NCBI GenBank assembly: GCA_021774435.1
Contig: JAJFJB010000484.1
Coordinates: 1-54,853 of the forward strand
DNA from: Alphaproteobacteria bacterium
Lineage (GTDB): Bacteria; Pseudomonadota; Alphaproteobacteria; UBA8366; GCA-2717185
Direction of reading: 5' to 3'
Length of the DNA stretch: 54,853 bases
Part shown: piece after piece, positions 35,422 through 44,731 of the stretch
Numbering within the stretch: position 1 is the first letter of the stretch
How the letters are laid out: the number at the start of each line of letters is the position of its first letter
Made by a program: the position numbers and the translations under genes
Notes under the pieces: model-generated
Seen by the model: the letters and a program-made list of their open reading frames with translations, nothing else
Told to the model about the DNA's origin: nothing
The model's database searches: none

Positions 35422-36083
35422 TGGCGAAGCGCCCACCTCCAGCTCCCGCGGCGGAAGAAGAGGATTGGCTGACGACCTACGCTGATGCGATCACCTTGCT
35501 GATGGCGTTTTTTGTGATGCTGGTTTCTTTCTCCAAGATTGATTTGCCTGCTTTCGAAGAAGCCATGGCCGGGATCAAGAATGAGCTGGGAAAAGAAGAA
35601 GCGCCGAAGCGGCCGATGTTTAATCTGGCGCAGAATCTCAATGCGATTCTCGAAGAGGTGCAGATCGATCAAGATGAGGTTGAAACAGGTTTTGACCAAG
35701 CTGGCGTTGTGATCGAATTCGAGAGCGGTTCGTTTTTCAAGCCCGGTTCCGCCGAGCTGTTGCCGACGGCTGAAAAAATTCTCGTCGAAATCGCTTATGA
35801 GCTCGCGCAACCGCCTTATGATCTCTACTTCGTCGATGTCGAAGGACACACGGACGACGTACCCATTGATACGCCACGCTTTCCATCGAATTGGGAACTA
35901 TCGACGGCACGGGCGACCGGCGTGGTTCGTTTCCTCATCAGTGCGGACGTACCACCAGACCGGCTTAAGGCGTCAGGCTATGCCGACGTAAAGCCGAAGT
36001 TTCCGAACAAAGACCTCTTTGGCGAGCCTTTGCCAGAAAATCGCAAAAAGAATCGCAGAATTTCAATTCGCCTGCACCCGTGA
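35421..36083 (+). CDS. motB: Flagellar motor protein MotB / OmpA-like
   Basis: This 220-residue protein has a single N-terminal membrane segment LLMAFFVMLVSF with the conserved ion-carrying aspartate in TYADAIT (residue 22), and a plug-like region. The C-terminal OmpA peptidoglycan-binding domain carries VEGHTDDVPI near 149, ELSTARATGVVRFL near 172 and NRRISI near 213. The aspartate position and absence of a Na+-specific pattern do not settle H+ or Na+ use. Partner of the MotA gene just before it. Confidence 0.92.
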   Translation: MAKRPPPAPAAEEEDWLTTYADAITLLMAFFVMLVSFSKIDLPAFEEAMAGIKNELGKEEAPKRPMFNLAQNLNAILEEVQIDQDEVETGFDQAGVVIEFESGSFFKPGSAELLPTAEKILVEIAYELAQPPYDLYFVDVEGHTDDVPIDTPRFPSNWELSTARATGVVRFLISADVPPDRLKASGYADVKPKFPNKDLFGEPLPENRKKNRRISIRLHP

Positions 36084-36188
36084 ATTTGATAGTACTCATT
36101 GACCGCAGGCGACAGCGACAATACTAATTCTATCTAATTCGATTTCGTAATTTCAGTTTCATTAGCTAGATCGCAAGAGGGGGAATTT

Positions 36189-37853
36189 ATGAAGGCTTCA
36201 GACTTGTTCGTGCGCTGCCTCGAAAATGAGGGCGTTACACATATATTTGGCGTTCCTGGAGAAGAAAACGCGGACGTCATGCTTTCGTTGAATGATAGTC
36301 CGATTGATTTCGTACTTTGCCGCCATGAGCAGGCAGCGGCATTCGCTGCTGATGTTTATGGCCGCCTTACCGGTCGCTCGGGACTTTGTCTTGGTACGCT
36401 TGGCCCGGGTGCGACGAATCTGGTAACCGGTGTCGCCGACGGCAATATGGACCGTGCGCCGGTGGTTTGCCTGATCGGTCAGGCGTCCACGCGGCGGCTT
36501 CACAAGGAGAGCCACCAGAACATGGACTCGATTGCCATGTTCAAGCCGATCTCCAAGTGGGCGCATTCGATCTATGACGAACGGAACATTCCCGAAGTCG
36601 TGCGCAAGGCGTTCAAAATCGCGGAAGCGGAGAAACCTGGTGCGACAGTCATTGAGTTGCCGGAGGATATTGCGGAGAACGAAGTCGACGCGAAGCCCAT
36701 GCCGGTGACCAAAACGCGGCGGCCTGCGGCAGATCACAAGGCAATTTCGCAGGCAATTGATATTATCGCCGAGGCGAAGAGCCCCCTGATCATCGCCGGC
36801 AATGGCGCGATTCGGAAACGGGCGGCGCAACAATTACGGCGACTGGCCCAGAAAGCCGGTATCGGTGTCGTCAATACCTTCATGGGCAAAGGTGCGGTTC
36901 CCAGAACTGATCCACATTGCCTTTTCACAATGGGCCTGCAAGGTCAGGACCATATCAACATGGCGACCGAGGCCGCCGATGTGATCATTTCGATCGGCTA
37001 TGACCTTGTCGAATTCGCTCCGTCCTTCTGGAACAAGGGCAAAAACAAGAAGATTATCCATATCGATTTTTGGCCGGCTGAAGTCGATCTCGACTATCAG
37101 GTCGATGTCGATATCGTTTCCGACGTTGCGGACGCGATGTGGCAGATGAATGAAGAGCTCAACAGGCGTTATGACGCGGATGGCAAGCTACCGCTCTTCG
37201 ATATCAACGACCGTCAAAAGCTGCGCCAGAATATCCTCGACGATTTTGCGATGGAGAAGGACGACACGTCGTTCCCGATGAAACCGCAGAAAGTCCTTTG
37301 GGATGTTCGTGAATTTATGGGCGAGGACGACATTCTGTTGAGTGACGTCGGCGCTCATAAGATGTGGATCTCGCGTTACTATCAATGCGACACCGCAAAC
37401 ACCTGCCTGATTTCGAATGGTTTCTGTTCGATGGGCTTTGCTCTACCGGGCGGTATGGGCGCGAAAATTGCCCTTCCCGACCAAAAAGTGCTGGCGATTT
37501 GCGGTGATGCCGGCTTCCTGATGAATGTTCAGGATCTAGAAACCATGGTGCGGCGCAAGCTTCAGGTTTGTGTCATGGTTTGGGTTGACGGCGAGTACGG
37601 CCTGATCAAATGGAAACAGCAGAACCATTTCGACGGCAAGCATTCGGAACTGGCCTTCACTAACCCGGATTTTGAAATGCTTGCGAAATCCTTCGGCATG
37701 TGGGGTAAGCATTTGACCAGCCCTGATGAATTGCCGGGCGCGCTGGAGGAGGCCTTCAAACAGGACGGTCCGTCGTTGATCGCCGTGCCGATCGATTATG
37801 CCGAAAATATGAAGATGACCAAACGTCTTGGTGATCTTCAGTTCAGCATCTAA
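36189..37853 (+). CDS. Acetolactate synthase large-subunit-like TPP enzyme
   Basis: This 554-residue TPP enzyme has the activating glutamate in LCRHEQAAAFAAD near residue 48, GTLGPGATNL near 76 and a TPP/Mg motif GDAGFLMNVQDLETMVRR near 440. The second part of the TPP motif reads VWVDGEYG rather than the NN of other families, as in AlsS-type proteins. No ilvN small subunit follows, so a catabolic acetolactate synthase is the best guess; related decarboxylases cannot be excluded. The ATG at 36189 follows GAGGGGG. It is followed by a strong inverted repeat. Confidence 0.88.
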   Translation: MKASDLFVRCLENEGVTHIFGVPGEENADVMLSLNDSPIDFVLCRHEQAAAFAADVYGRLTGRSGLCLGTLGPGATNLVTGVADGNMDRAPVVCLIGQASTRRLHKESHQNMDSIAMFKPISKWAHSIYDERNIPEVVRKAFKIAEAEKPGATVIELPEDIAENEVDAKPMPVTKTRRPAADHKAISQAIDIIAEAKSPLIIAGNGAIRKRAAQQLRRLAQKAGIGVVNTFMGKGAVPRTDPHCLFTMGLQGQDHINMATEAADVIISIGYDLVEFAPSFWNKGKNKKIIHIDFWPAEVDLDYQVDVDIVSDVADAMWQMNEELNRRYDADGKLPLFDINDRQKLRQNILDDFAMEKDDTSFPMKPQKVLWDVREFMGEDDILLSDVGAHKMWISRYYQCDTANTCLISNGFCSMGFALPGGMGAKIALPDQKVLAICGDAGFLMNVQDLETMVRRKLQVCVMVWVDGEYGLIKWKQQNHFDGKHSELAFTNPDFEMLAKSFGMWGKHLTSPDELPGALEEAFKQDGPSLIAVPIDYAENMKMTKRLGDLQFSI

Positions 37854-37910
37854 TTGATCCACGCACCGCGATAAATGGGAAACCGGACAGTGCAAGATTA
37901 AAAAAACAAT

Positions 37911-37944
37911 TGTGATGCTCGTCGAAATAGTGACGAGCATCACA
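37911..37944. repeat. Perfect 13-bp-arm inverted repeat after the acetolactate-synthase-like gene
   Basis: TGTGATGCTCGTC and GACGAGCATCACA form a perfect 13-bp stem around an 8-base loop, 58 bp beyond the stop. A run of seven A (37899-37907) lies just upstream, so on the minus strand the hairpin is followed by a T-run, but no minus gene ends here. It may act as a plus-strand 3' hairpin that is not a canonical terminator. Confidence 0.7.
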
Positions 37945-38027
37945 GCACTGTTTGGATTAACCAGCGATTAATAAATGCGGGGGAATGTGGGGAAGGCTGG
38001 CAAACGCGGAGCGGAAGGTCAGGGGCG

Positions 38028-38852
38028 ATGAGTTTCAAGGTCAAATTTTGGGGTGTGCGGGGCAGCATTGCCACGCCATCACCAAAGCACGTCGCATTTG
38101 GCGGCAATACGAGTTGCGTGGAGGTTGCATGTGGCGGCCGACGGTTGATATTTGACGCCGGGACCGGCATTCGAAACCTTGGACATTGGTTGTTGCGCAA
38201 GAACGTTTACGATGCGCATTTGCTACTGTCCCATACCCATTGGGATCATATTAACGGCTTCCCGTTTTTCTCACCGGCGATTCATGAAGACAGCTCGTTT
38301 ACCATTATGGCGGGGCATGTCTCTGATGATGGCGGAATAAAACGAATTCTTGCGGGGCAGATGACCACGCCAACCTTCCCGGTTCCACTGGACGCGATGC
38401 GCAGCTCTCTCTCTTTTGAGGATTTCAGAGCGGGCGAAGATTTTAAGCTTCACAGCGATATTCAAGTGCGTACGACGCCGCTTAATCATCCGTTTGGCGC
38501 GACAGGCTATCGGGTGGAATATAAAGGCAAGTCGATGTGCTACGTCACCGACACCGAGCACATCCCCGGAAAGCCGGATGAGAATATTTTGGCGCTCATC
38601 GAGGGCGCTGATCTGGTGATTTACGACTCGACCTATACAGACGATGAATTTCCGAGCAAAGTCGGTTGGGGCCACTCGACGTGGCAGGAAGGGATTCGCT
38701 TGGCGCGGGCCGCTGATGCGAAAATGTTGGCGATCTTCCACCACGATCCCGACCATGAGGACGGTTTTATGGAACAGCTGGAGGCTGAATCGCGCTCAGT
38801 TTGGCCAGGCGCTATCGTAGCGCGTGAAAACATGCGCATTAATCTCCTTTAG
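38028..38852 (+). CDS. MBL-fold metallo-hydrolase
   Basis: This 274-residue protein contains SHTHWDHINGFPFFSP near residue 67, the HxHxDH zinc motif, followed by NHPFGATGYRV near 150, TDTEHIP near 175 and FHHDPDHED near 240. These fit the metallo-beta-lactamase superfamily, of the family that begins KFWGVRGS and is common in proteobacteria, sometimes with response regulators. The reaction is unknown. The two-metal site looks intact. Transcribed alone, upstream of the cytochrome block. Confidence 0.88.
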   Translation: MSFKVKFWGVRGSIATPSPKHVAFGGNTSCVEVACGGRRLIFDAGTGIRNLGHWLLRKNVYDAHLLLSHTHWDHINGFPFFSPAIHEDSSFTIMAGHVSDDGGIKRILAGQMTTPTFPVPLDAMRSSLSFEDFRAGEDFKLHSDIQVRTTPLNHPFGATGYRVEYKGKSMCYVTDTEHIPGKPDENILALIEGADLVIYDSTYTDDEFPSKVGWGHSTWQEGIRLARAADAKMLAIFHHDPDHEDGFMEQLEAESRSVWPGAIVARENMRINLL

Positions 38853-39052
38853 CGTTGAGGAACGTGTCATAATCGCGACACAATGATGGTCAAATGTAGG
38901 GCTGCGACCGTCAGTTCTCTATTAGATGCTTGAGACAATTGCATTTGGGCGGTAACTTGCACTAACCGATGAAAGACGGAATTATCGTAAAAGAATCGAT
39001 GTATCCGTTAAGTGAATAGGCAGTTAAACAGTCTTCGTGCTCAGGGGGAATC

Positions 39053-40012
39053 ATGCGCAAGGTTGAGATTGCAAGATTGCGGACCGTATTTTGGACCGCC
39101 ATTGTCGCCGGTCTGTTATTAGGCAGCTTCGGCGTGTCGAATTCCGCATTCGCGGCGTTCAAGGTTGGCGCCAAAAAGTGCCAGGAATGCCATACGGCTG
39201 AAGCCAAGGTTTGGGAAGGCACGAAGCATTTCAAATCTTATAAGGCGATTCACAAGGACAAGCGTGCCAAGAAGATCGTCAAGGCGGTCGGCGATAAGCG
39301 GATGAAAAAGTCCGCGACGTGCGCGCTCTGCCATTATACGGCAGCGCAAAAGAAAGCCGGTGCGAAGGCGAAGCTGGTTTCCGGCCCGTCCTGTGAAAGT
39401 TGCCACGGCGCTGCGTCCGATTGGATTGCCGTTCACAACGATTATGGCAAGGGCGTGAAGCGTGATGGCGAATCGGCCGATCATAAGGCGGCGCGAATCG
39501 AAAAATCGATTGCCGCTGGCATGGTGCGACCGGATCGTCTGTACGATGTCGCGGCGAATTGCATGTCGTGCCACGGTCTTGCAAATCCCGAACTCGATGC
39601 CAAAGCCGCTGCGGCGATGTTGGACAACGAGCATCCGCTTAATCCCGATTTCGAACTGGTCAAATATAGCCAGGGTACCGTCCGGCACCGTTTCTATCCT
39701 CCGGATGTGACGGCGAACAAGAAAATGACGCCGGCGGAGATGTCACAAATGTACGTCGTGGGGCAGGCAGCCGCGCTGACGAGTGCCATGGCTGCAGTGT
39801 CAAAATCGGATCATCCGAAATATAAAGCCGCTCAAGATAAGCGAATCGCGAATGCCAAGGCAGCCTTAGAACTCGTCAAGGGTCAAGTTCCGGAAGCAAC
39901 CGCTTTCCTGTCTGACCCTTCGGTTGCCAATGGGCGCGCTTTGGCAGCTGCCGTCAAAGGCAAAGACTTGTCAGGGGCTGTGGGCGGAAAACTGCCAAAA
40001 GACTTTAAGTAA
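39053..40012 (+). CDS. Tetraheme cytochrome c (c554-like), periplasmic
   Basis: This 319-residue protein has a signal peptide ending near ASNSAFA and four c-type heme motifs: CQECH (43), CALCH (90), CESCH (114) and CMSCH (170). These match the cytochrome c554-like family, a tetraheme carrier that passes electrons in hydroxylamine-oxidising bacteria and elsewhere. The region after residue 190 is heme-free and rich in alanine and lysine. The start ATG at 39053 follows CAGGGGGAA. A 9-bp-stem hairpin follows the stop, perhaps a transcript stabiliser. It opens a run of redox genes on the same strand. Confidence 0.9.
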   Translation: MRKVEIARLRTVFWTAIVAGLLLGSFGVSNSAFAAFKVGAKKCQECHTAEAKVWEGTKHFKSYKAIHKDKRAKKIVKAVGDKRMKKSATCALCHYTAAQKKAGAKAKLVSGPSCESCHGAASDWIAVHNDYGKGVKRDGESADHKAARIEKSIAAGMVRPDRLYDVAANCMSCHGLANPELDAKAAAAMLDNEHPLNPDFELVKYSQGTVRHRFYPPDVTANKKMTPAEMSQMYVVGQAAALTSAMAAVSKSDHPKYKAAQDKRIANAKAALELVKGQVPEATAFLSDPSVANGRALAAAVKGKDLSGAVGGKLPKDFK

Positions 40013-40025
40013 GCGGTCTTAAGTA

Positions 40026-40047
40026 CCAGGGCGCGATTGCGCCCTGG
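40026..40047 (+). other. GC-rich hairpin between the tetraheme gene and the cNMP-ferredoxin gene
   Basis: CCAGGGCGC-GATT-GCGCCCTGG is a perfect 9-bp stem, 13 bp beyond the tetraheme stop. There is no T-run, so it is more likely a stability or processing element, or a weak terminator that lets less transcript into the following genes. Confidence 0.6.
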
Positions 40048-40081
40048 AGATCGTTGAGTGCTTCGTGGGGGGTGACACTTG

Positions 40082-41755
40082 GTGGACGTCGGTGGAATAG
40101 CGACGATGGCACGGCCACAGCGATGGTCGACGCCGTTCGGCGAAGAGATGACAGATGAAGATGTCGAGACGCTGTTAAAACGTCCCGACATTGCCGCGAT
40201 CGAGGCCGATAATTTTCCCAAACACACGCCGCTTTCGGGCGTGCTACGCAATGATACACGTATTGTTCGGTATCGCGCCGGCGACATTGTCGTTCGCGAA
40301 GGTGACTATGGTAATTCTGCTTTCCTAGTAATGAATGGCAGTTTGCGCGTGGTGCTCGCTCCCGAATTGCCGCAGAATCTTTTGGGCCGGCAGGTCTCTA
40401 GAAAGAAAGGATTTTTCGAAGCGCTCGCACAGCTTTGGACGAACTCCAGCGTGCCTGAAGTTAGAGATATAGATCGCTATCAATCGCAAGGATTGCGCGG
40501 CGGTGCCGATAGCGCCAACGCTCGGGTGTTTTTGCAAGATGTGCCGGCCGTTCTCGATGAACATCGCACGGCGAAGTTGGAAGACGGTGCCTTGTTCGGT
40601 GAACTTGCTGCGTTGGGACGCGTACCGCGTACCGCGACAATTTTTGCGGAAGACGATGCAACGTTGCTGGAGATCCGATGGCAGGGATTGCGTGAACTTC
40701 GCAAATATGACGAAGGCTGGCGCCGGATGATCGACCAGCGCTATCGCGAAAACGCGTTGAAAGCGCACCTGCAGGAAAGCGTGATGTTTTCGCGCCTGGA
40801 CGAAGAATCGCTTCAGGCTGTCGCAGACAAAGTATTATTCGAAACATATGGCTCTTTTGATTGGAATGTCGCCTTTCAGCGCCAACGGCAGAGTGGTAGC
40901 GGCAAAGAGCCCGTCATCGCGCGCCAGGGTGAATATCCCGACGGCGTATTGATGATCCGGGCCGGATTTGCGCGGGTCAGTGTCAAGCACGGTAACGGTG
41001 AGCGCACCTTGACCTATCTTGGCGCCGGCAATTCCTTTGGCCTTGGCGAACTGTATTCCGCTTGGAAAAATCCGGATATTCAGGAAATGGCACTGCATAC
41101 GTCGCTATCGGCGTTAGGCTATGTCGATATTCTACGGGTTCCGGCACCGGTTCTTGAAGAACATGTCTTTCCGTTCATGGAACCGCCGACATCCACGACC
41201 ATGGACATCGCGGCGACGCCGGTCGCCGACGACGCCCTAATGGAATGGGCGGTCGAGGAGCGATTCGTCAACGCGACACGTGCCATGGTTATCAATCTTG
41301 AGCGCTGTGTTCGATGCGACGATTGCGTGCGGGCTTGCGCGTCGACACACGGCGGAAATCCGCGTTTTAGGCGGCATGGGCGCACGTTTGACAATATGAT
41401 GGTCGCCAATGCGTGCATGCACTGTGCGGATCCGGTCTGCATGATTGGTTGTCCGACGGGTGCAATTCATCGCTCAGTGGAGCACGGTACGGTGATTATC
41501 AACGATATTACCTGTATCGGCTGCGCCACATGCGCGAATTCCTGTCCTTATAGCAACATTGCGATGGTGGCGATCCGCAATAACGACGGCCATACGATTA
41601 CCGATCCCGATTCAGGTAAGCCTATTTTCAAGGCAACCAAATGCGATTTCTGCGAAGGTCAGCCTGGCGGTCCTGCTTGTGTGCGGGCTTGTCCGCATGA
41701 TGCCCTCAAACGAGTGCATTTTCAGGAATTAAATTTGGAGGGGATGACGCAATGA
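40082..41755 (+). CDS. Fusion of two cyclic-nucleotide-binding domains to a four-cluster ferredoxin
   Basis: The GTG at 40082 follows GGGGGG and is preferred; TTG 40079 and ATG 40106 are alternatives. Residues about 60-215 and 230-370 each resemble cyclic-nucleotide-binding (CRP/FNR-type) folds, with YRAGDIVVREGDYGNSAFLV as the first beta-roll and GALFGELAALGR-type loops. The C-terminal 150 residues have CVRCDDCVRAC, ACMHCADPVCMIGCP, TCIGCATCANSCP and CDFCEGQPGGPACVRACP, giving four [4Fe-4S] clusters as in DmsB/NrfC subunits. There is no Tat signal, so it is probably cytoplasmic. The stop overlaps the cytochrome b gene as ATGA. Cyclic nucleotide or redox gating of electron flow is inferred. 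Confidence 0.85.
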   Translation: MDVGGIATMARPQRWSTPFGEEMTDEDVETLLKRPDIAAIEADNFPKHTPLSGVLRNDTRIVRYRAGDIVVREGDYGNSAFLVMNGSLRVVLAPELPQNLLGRQVSRKKGFFEALAQLWTNSSVPEVRDIDRYQSQGLRGGADSANARVFLQDVPAVLDEHRTAKLEDGALFGELAALGRVPRTATIFAEDDATLLEIRWQGLRELRKYDEGWRRMIDQRYRENALKAHLQESVMFSRLDEESLQAVADKVLFETYGSFDWNVAFQRQRQSGSGKEPVIARQGEYPDGVLMIRAGFARVSVKHGNGERTLTYLGAGNSFGLGELYSAWKNPDIQEMALHTSLSALGYVDILRVPAPVLEEHVFPFMEPPTSTTMDIAATPVADDALMEWAVEERFVNATRAMVINLERCVRCDDCVRACASTHGGNPRFRRHGRTFDNMMVANACMHCADPVCMIGCPTGAIHRSVEHGTVIINDITCIGCATCANSCPYSNIAMVAIRNNDGHTITDPDSGKPIFKATKCDFCEGQPGGPACVRACPHDALKRVHFQELNLEGMTQ

Positions 41756-42561
41756 TTCGACGTTCATCCTTACCCTTTATCGCTATCGCCCTGGCGACTT
41801 TTGTTCTCGTCGCCTGGTATTCCCGGGTTACCTGGCTGCAACTTGGAAATCCTGCCATTATCACGGGCTATACGTTGTTCGCTCTGATGTTGTCGCTGGG
41901 TTTCTTTAATATGCGCAAACGGCTCTCAATGGTGCCGGTCGGACGGTCGAGCTTGTGGCTTGCCTTCCATGTTGCGGCTGGCTTTTTGGCAATTGCGTTG
42001 TTTTGGTTACACACTGGAACGGTTTGGCCGACAGGCTCCTACGAGCGGGTTTTGGCGATTTTGTTCTATCTCGTCAGCCTGACCGGAATTTTCGGCTACA
42101 TCATTTTGCGGGCTTTACCGCGCCGTCTGACCCAGACCGGTATCGAGGTAATGTATGAACGAATTCCCGCAGAGCTGGGCGAAATACGGGAAAAAGTTGA
42201 AACATTGACCCTCGAATGTACGGAAAAATCGGGAAGCGATACGGTTGCACAGCACTACATCGGCACCCTGAACTGGTTTTTCCGCCGTCCGCGATTTGGA
42301 TTTAGTCATTTGGTTGGAGGCGATGCCGCGGGTCACTGGTTGCGCGGCCCGGGTAGTGCGGCCCGGCGGTATTTGAACGACGTTGAAAAAGAGTATTTCG
42401 ATCAAATCCTAGAATTGGGCGCGCTCAAAACGCAGGTTGACCGGCACTATGCCTGCCAAGACCTGATGAAAAAATGGTTGCTGGTGCATGTGCCGTTGTC
42501 GATGGCCGTGATACTGGTTTCGGCCTGGCACCTCTTACTTGTAAATGTGTATGCGCTATGA
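41752..42561 (+). CDS. Diheme cytochrome b-like membrane protein
   Basis: This 269-residue membrane protein has helices near residues 6-25, 35-52, 68-87, 98-118 and 244-266. Two helices carry His73/His87 and His246/His260, each pair 13 residues apart, the spacing of bis-histidine heme b ligation in cytochrome b membrane subunits. A hydrophilic central region of about 120 residues faces one side. It is expected to pass electrons between quinol and the partner Fe-S or heme proteins. Overlapping coding junctions (ATGA) link it to the genes on both sides. Confidence 0.78.
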   Translation: MIRRSSLPFIAIALATFVLVAWYSRVTWLQLGNPAIITGYTLFALMLSLGFFNMRKRLSMVPVGRSSLWLAFHVAAGFLAIALFWLHTGTVWPTGSYERVLAILFYLVSLTGIFGYIILRALPRRLTQTGIEVMYERIPAELGEIREKVETLTLECTEKSGSDTVAQHYIGTLNWFFRRPRFGFSHLVGGDAAGHWLRGPGSAARRYLNDVEKEYFDQILELGALKTQVDRHYACQDLMKKWLLVHVPLSMAVILVSAWHLLLVNVYAL

Positions 42562-44555
42562 TTACAGATCCGGATCGATTTAAGCAGGACAAGAGCCCAT
42601 ACGAGCGGCCGAACTTTCCGTTTCGGTGCGGTCGCATCGGTTTGTGGAGCAAGCCCTGCGGTCGAGGGCCTTCCAGCGAAGGCGCGTGCGGTGGTGTCGC
42701 GGAATGTCGGCCATTTTTGGATAATGGCCGCTGGTCTTGTCGCCGATCGGCGCGCAGCGGTGGCGTTTGTGAAGAAGGGCCAATGCCCGATGGGACATGC
42801 AGCCACCAGCACCCGCCTTGCAAACCGATGCCGTCGTTGCGCGGCTATCGGGGGCGACTGACTTTTCTTGCAGCCGCGCTCGTCGTCGCCATGATCAGTG
42901 CGTTGGCGTTTTATGGTGGTGGTGCCAGCGCGATCAGCTCGGTGAGTCCGGGGCACTTGTCGGGCGGACATGAGAACTTCACTGCCGAAAAGGGCTGCGC
43001 CACCTGCCACCAGCCGCATGGTTCGGATGCGCTGGGTTGGATGAAGGCCGCGTGGTCTCCGGGCTCGCTCTCGCAATCTTGCGAATCTTGCCATACTTTC
43101 GCGGGGCCGGCGACGTCTCCGCACAACGAGCAGTTTAAGACCGCGGGCGCAGCACGCAAGACCGAATGCACGATGTGTCATACGGAACACAAGGGGATGG
43201 ATGCGAAAATCACGCAATTGTCCGATAGCCAGTGCAGCGCGTGCCACAAAAAACAATTTACAAGCTTTTCGGAAGGGCATCCGAACTTTTCGAAGGATTA
43301 TCCGTCTCGCCGCAGGACAGCGATTGTCTTTGATCATACCAACCACTTCACTAAGCATTTTGAGGATAAGCGCTATACTGACCGGGCACCGAAGGAACGC
43401 TGCATCGCGTGCCACAATGCGAGCAAGGCCTCGCGCAACGTTCCCGTACGGCCATTCCAGGAAGCCTGTGCGCGGTGCCATGAAGACAAAATTGCCGGGC
43501 GCGAACTTGTTTTGTTTACCTTGCCCGAATTCGAAGAAAATCCCTTCGACATGGCAGCGGTGGGCGAGGCTTGCGGGCCAACATCGGAAGCGCGGGAGGC
43601 GGCAGGAGACCAGCTCGCCGAAATTACCGAAAAGCTCGCCGAGCTTGCTGAAGGCGGTGCTAGTCCCGAAGCGGCGGCGGAATTACGAGACGAAATCGAA
43701 ACCCTCAAGGGGCGACTAGGTTTTGGAGAACCTGGTAAATCCGAAGAGGAGTACGAATCAGTTTCCACCGAAACCTTGCCGGCGCCGGCTGTATTTCTGC
43801 TTGGGCTTGAAAGCGGCGACGACGCGGAAGAATACGCCGAACCGGTTCGTGATCTGGTTATGGGTACTATCGAGAGTGGTCACGAGCCGTTACTCGAGGC
43901 ATTGAAAGGCAGAGGTGATGCCAGCACGCTGTTGAACGATCTTTCGCCCGAATTGTTGCGCGGGATTGGCTGCGCATGGGCGTCGAACGTGGAATACGAA
44001 GCGCCTGCAGATGCCGTCTCCGGTGGCTGGTTTGCGGATGGCCTTTCGTTAAAATATAAGCCGGTCAGGCATGCTGATCCGGTTGCCAAGGCGTGGCTTA
44101 ACTTGGCAGCGGCAGGCGGCGAAGGCGTGACGGACGATCTGCGTGATAGCTTACTGTCACCTTCAGAAGGCCCGGGTGCCTGCACGAAATGTCATTCAGT
44201 GAGCGAAGAGGCCGCCGAATCCAAGTCATTTAAGATAGAGTGGGCCTTCGGCGGGCAATCGAAGCAGAAGCATTTGAACTATTCGCACGGACCGCATTTG
44301 AATTTGCTTGGTCCGGGAGCATCGTGCGAGACTTGCCATAAATTGGACCAGACTGCGGATTATGCGGCGGCGTTCAAACATCGTAATCCGCAAGATTTCG
44401 CGAGTAATTTCAAATCTATAGAGAATAACACCTGCACCGCCTGCCATGCTAAGGGGCAGGTTCGTCAGGAATGCACACTGTGTCATGAATATCACAATGG
44501 TAATAAGTTTAAGCGGCGTATGATGTCTTCTAGTGCAAAAGATTCCGGAAGTTGA
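42558..44555 (+). CDS. Decaheme cytochrome c with an N-terminal eight-cysteine domain
   Basis: The ATG at 42558 overlaps the cytochrome b stop as ATGA, giving 665 residues. Before the membrane segment (about 101-118) lies a region with eight cysteines (24, 34, 44, 50, 61, 71, 81, 88), enough for two iron-sulfur clusters. This part would be cytoplasmic if the single segment is N-in. Ten CxxCH heme motifs follow (CATCH near 147; then CESCH, CTMCH, CSACH, CIACH, CARCH; later CTKCH, CETCH, CTACH, CTLCH). Between the sixth and seventh hemes lies a long glutamate-rich coiled-coil-like insert (about 343-404). The layout could carry electrons from the cytoplasmic side across the membrane into the periplasm. 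Confidence 0.87.
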   Translation: MITDPDRFKQDKSPYERPNFPFRCGRIGLWSKPCGRGPSSEGACGGVAECRPFLDNGRWSCRRSARSGGVCEEGPMPDGTCSHQHPPCKPMPSLRGYRGRLTFLAAALVVAMISALAFYGGGASAISSVSPGHLSGGHENFTAEKGCATCHQPHGSDALGWMKAAWSPGSLSQSCESCHTFAGPATSPHNEQFKTAGAARKTECTMCHTEHKGMDAKITQLSDSQCSACHKKQFTSFSEGHPNFSKDYPSRRRTAIVFDHTNHFTKHFEDKRYTDRAPKERCIACHNASKASRNVPVRPFQEACARCHEDKIAGRELVLFTLPEFEENPFDMAAVGEACGPTSEAREAAGDQLAEITEKLAELAEGGASPEAAAELRDEIETLKGRLGFGEPGKSEEEYESVSTETLPAPAVFLLGLESGDDAEEYAEPVRDLVMGTIESGHEPLLEALKGRGDASTLLNDLSPELLRGIGCAWASNVEYEAPADAVSGGWFADGLSLKYKPVRHADPVAKAWLNLAAAGGEGVTDDLRDSLLSPSEGPGACTKCHSVSEEAAESKSFKIEWAFGGQSKQKHLNYSHGPHLNLLGPGASCETCHKLDQTADYAAAFKHRNPQDFASNFKSIENNTCTACHAKGQVRQECTLCHEYHNGNKFKRRMMSSSAKDSGS

Positions 44556-44731
44556 TTTTATTAAAATCCAAGAGTTGCGGCAGTTTGACCCGTGCGCTGT
44601 TAAGCATTTAGAAGTATCATTGTAAGATAGGTAAAGTTTGGTGTGATACTGGTCATTGTTAACCAAAAAATAATATGGTCAGTTTGGTCAACGCATAAAG
44701 TGGGATGGGGCGAATAAGAGGTGCGTAAGTT

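Noticed and set aside
38864..38881. GTGTC-N8-GACAC upstream of the tetraheme gene as a regulator site
   Set aside because: Only five-base arms about 170 bp upstream; it does not match FNR/CRP or NnrR spacing and could be chance.
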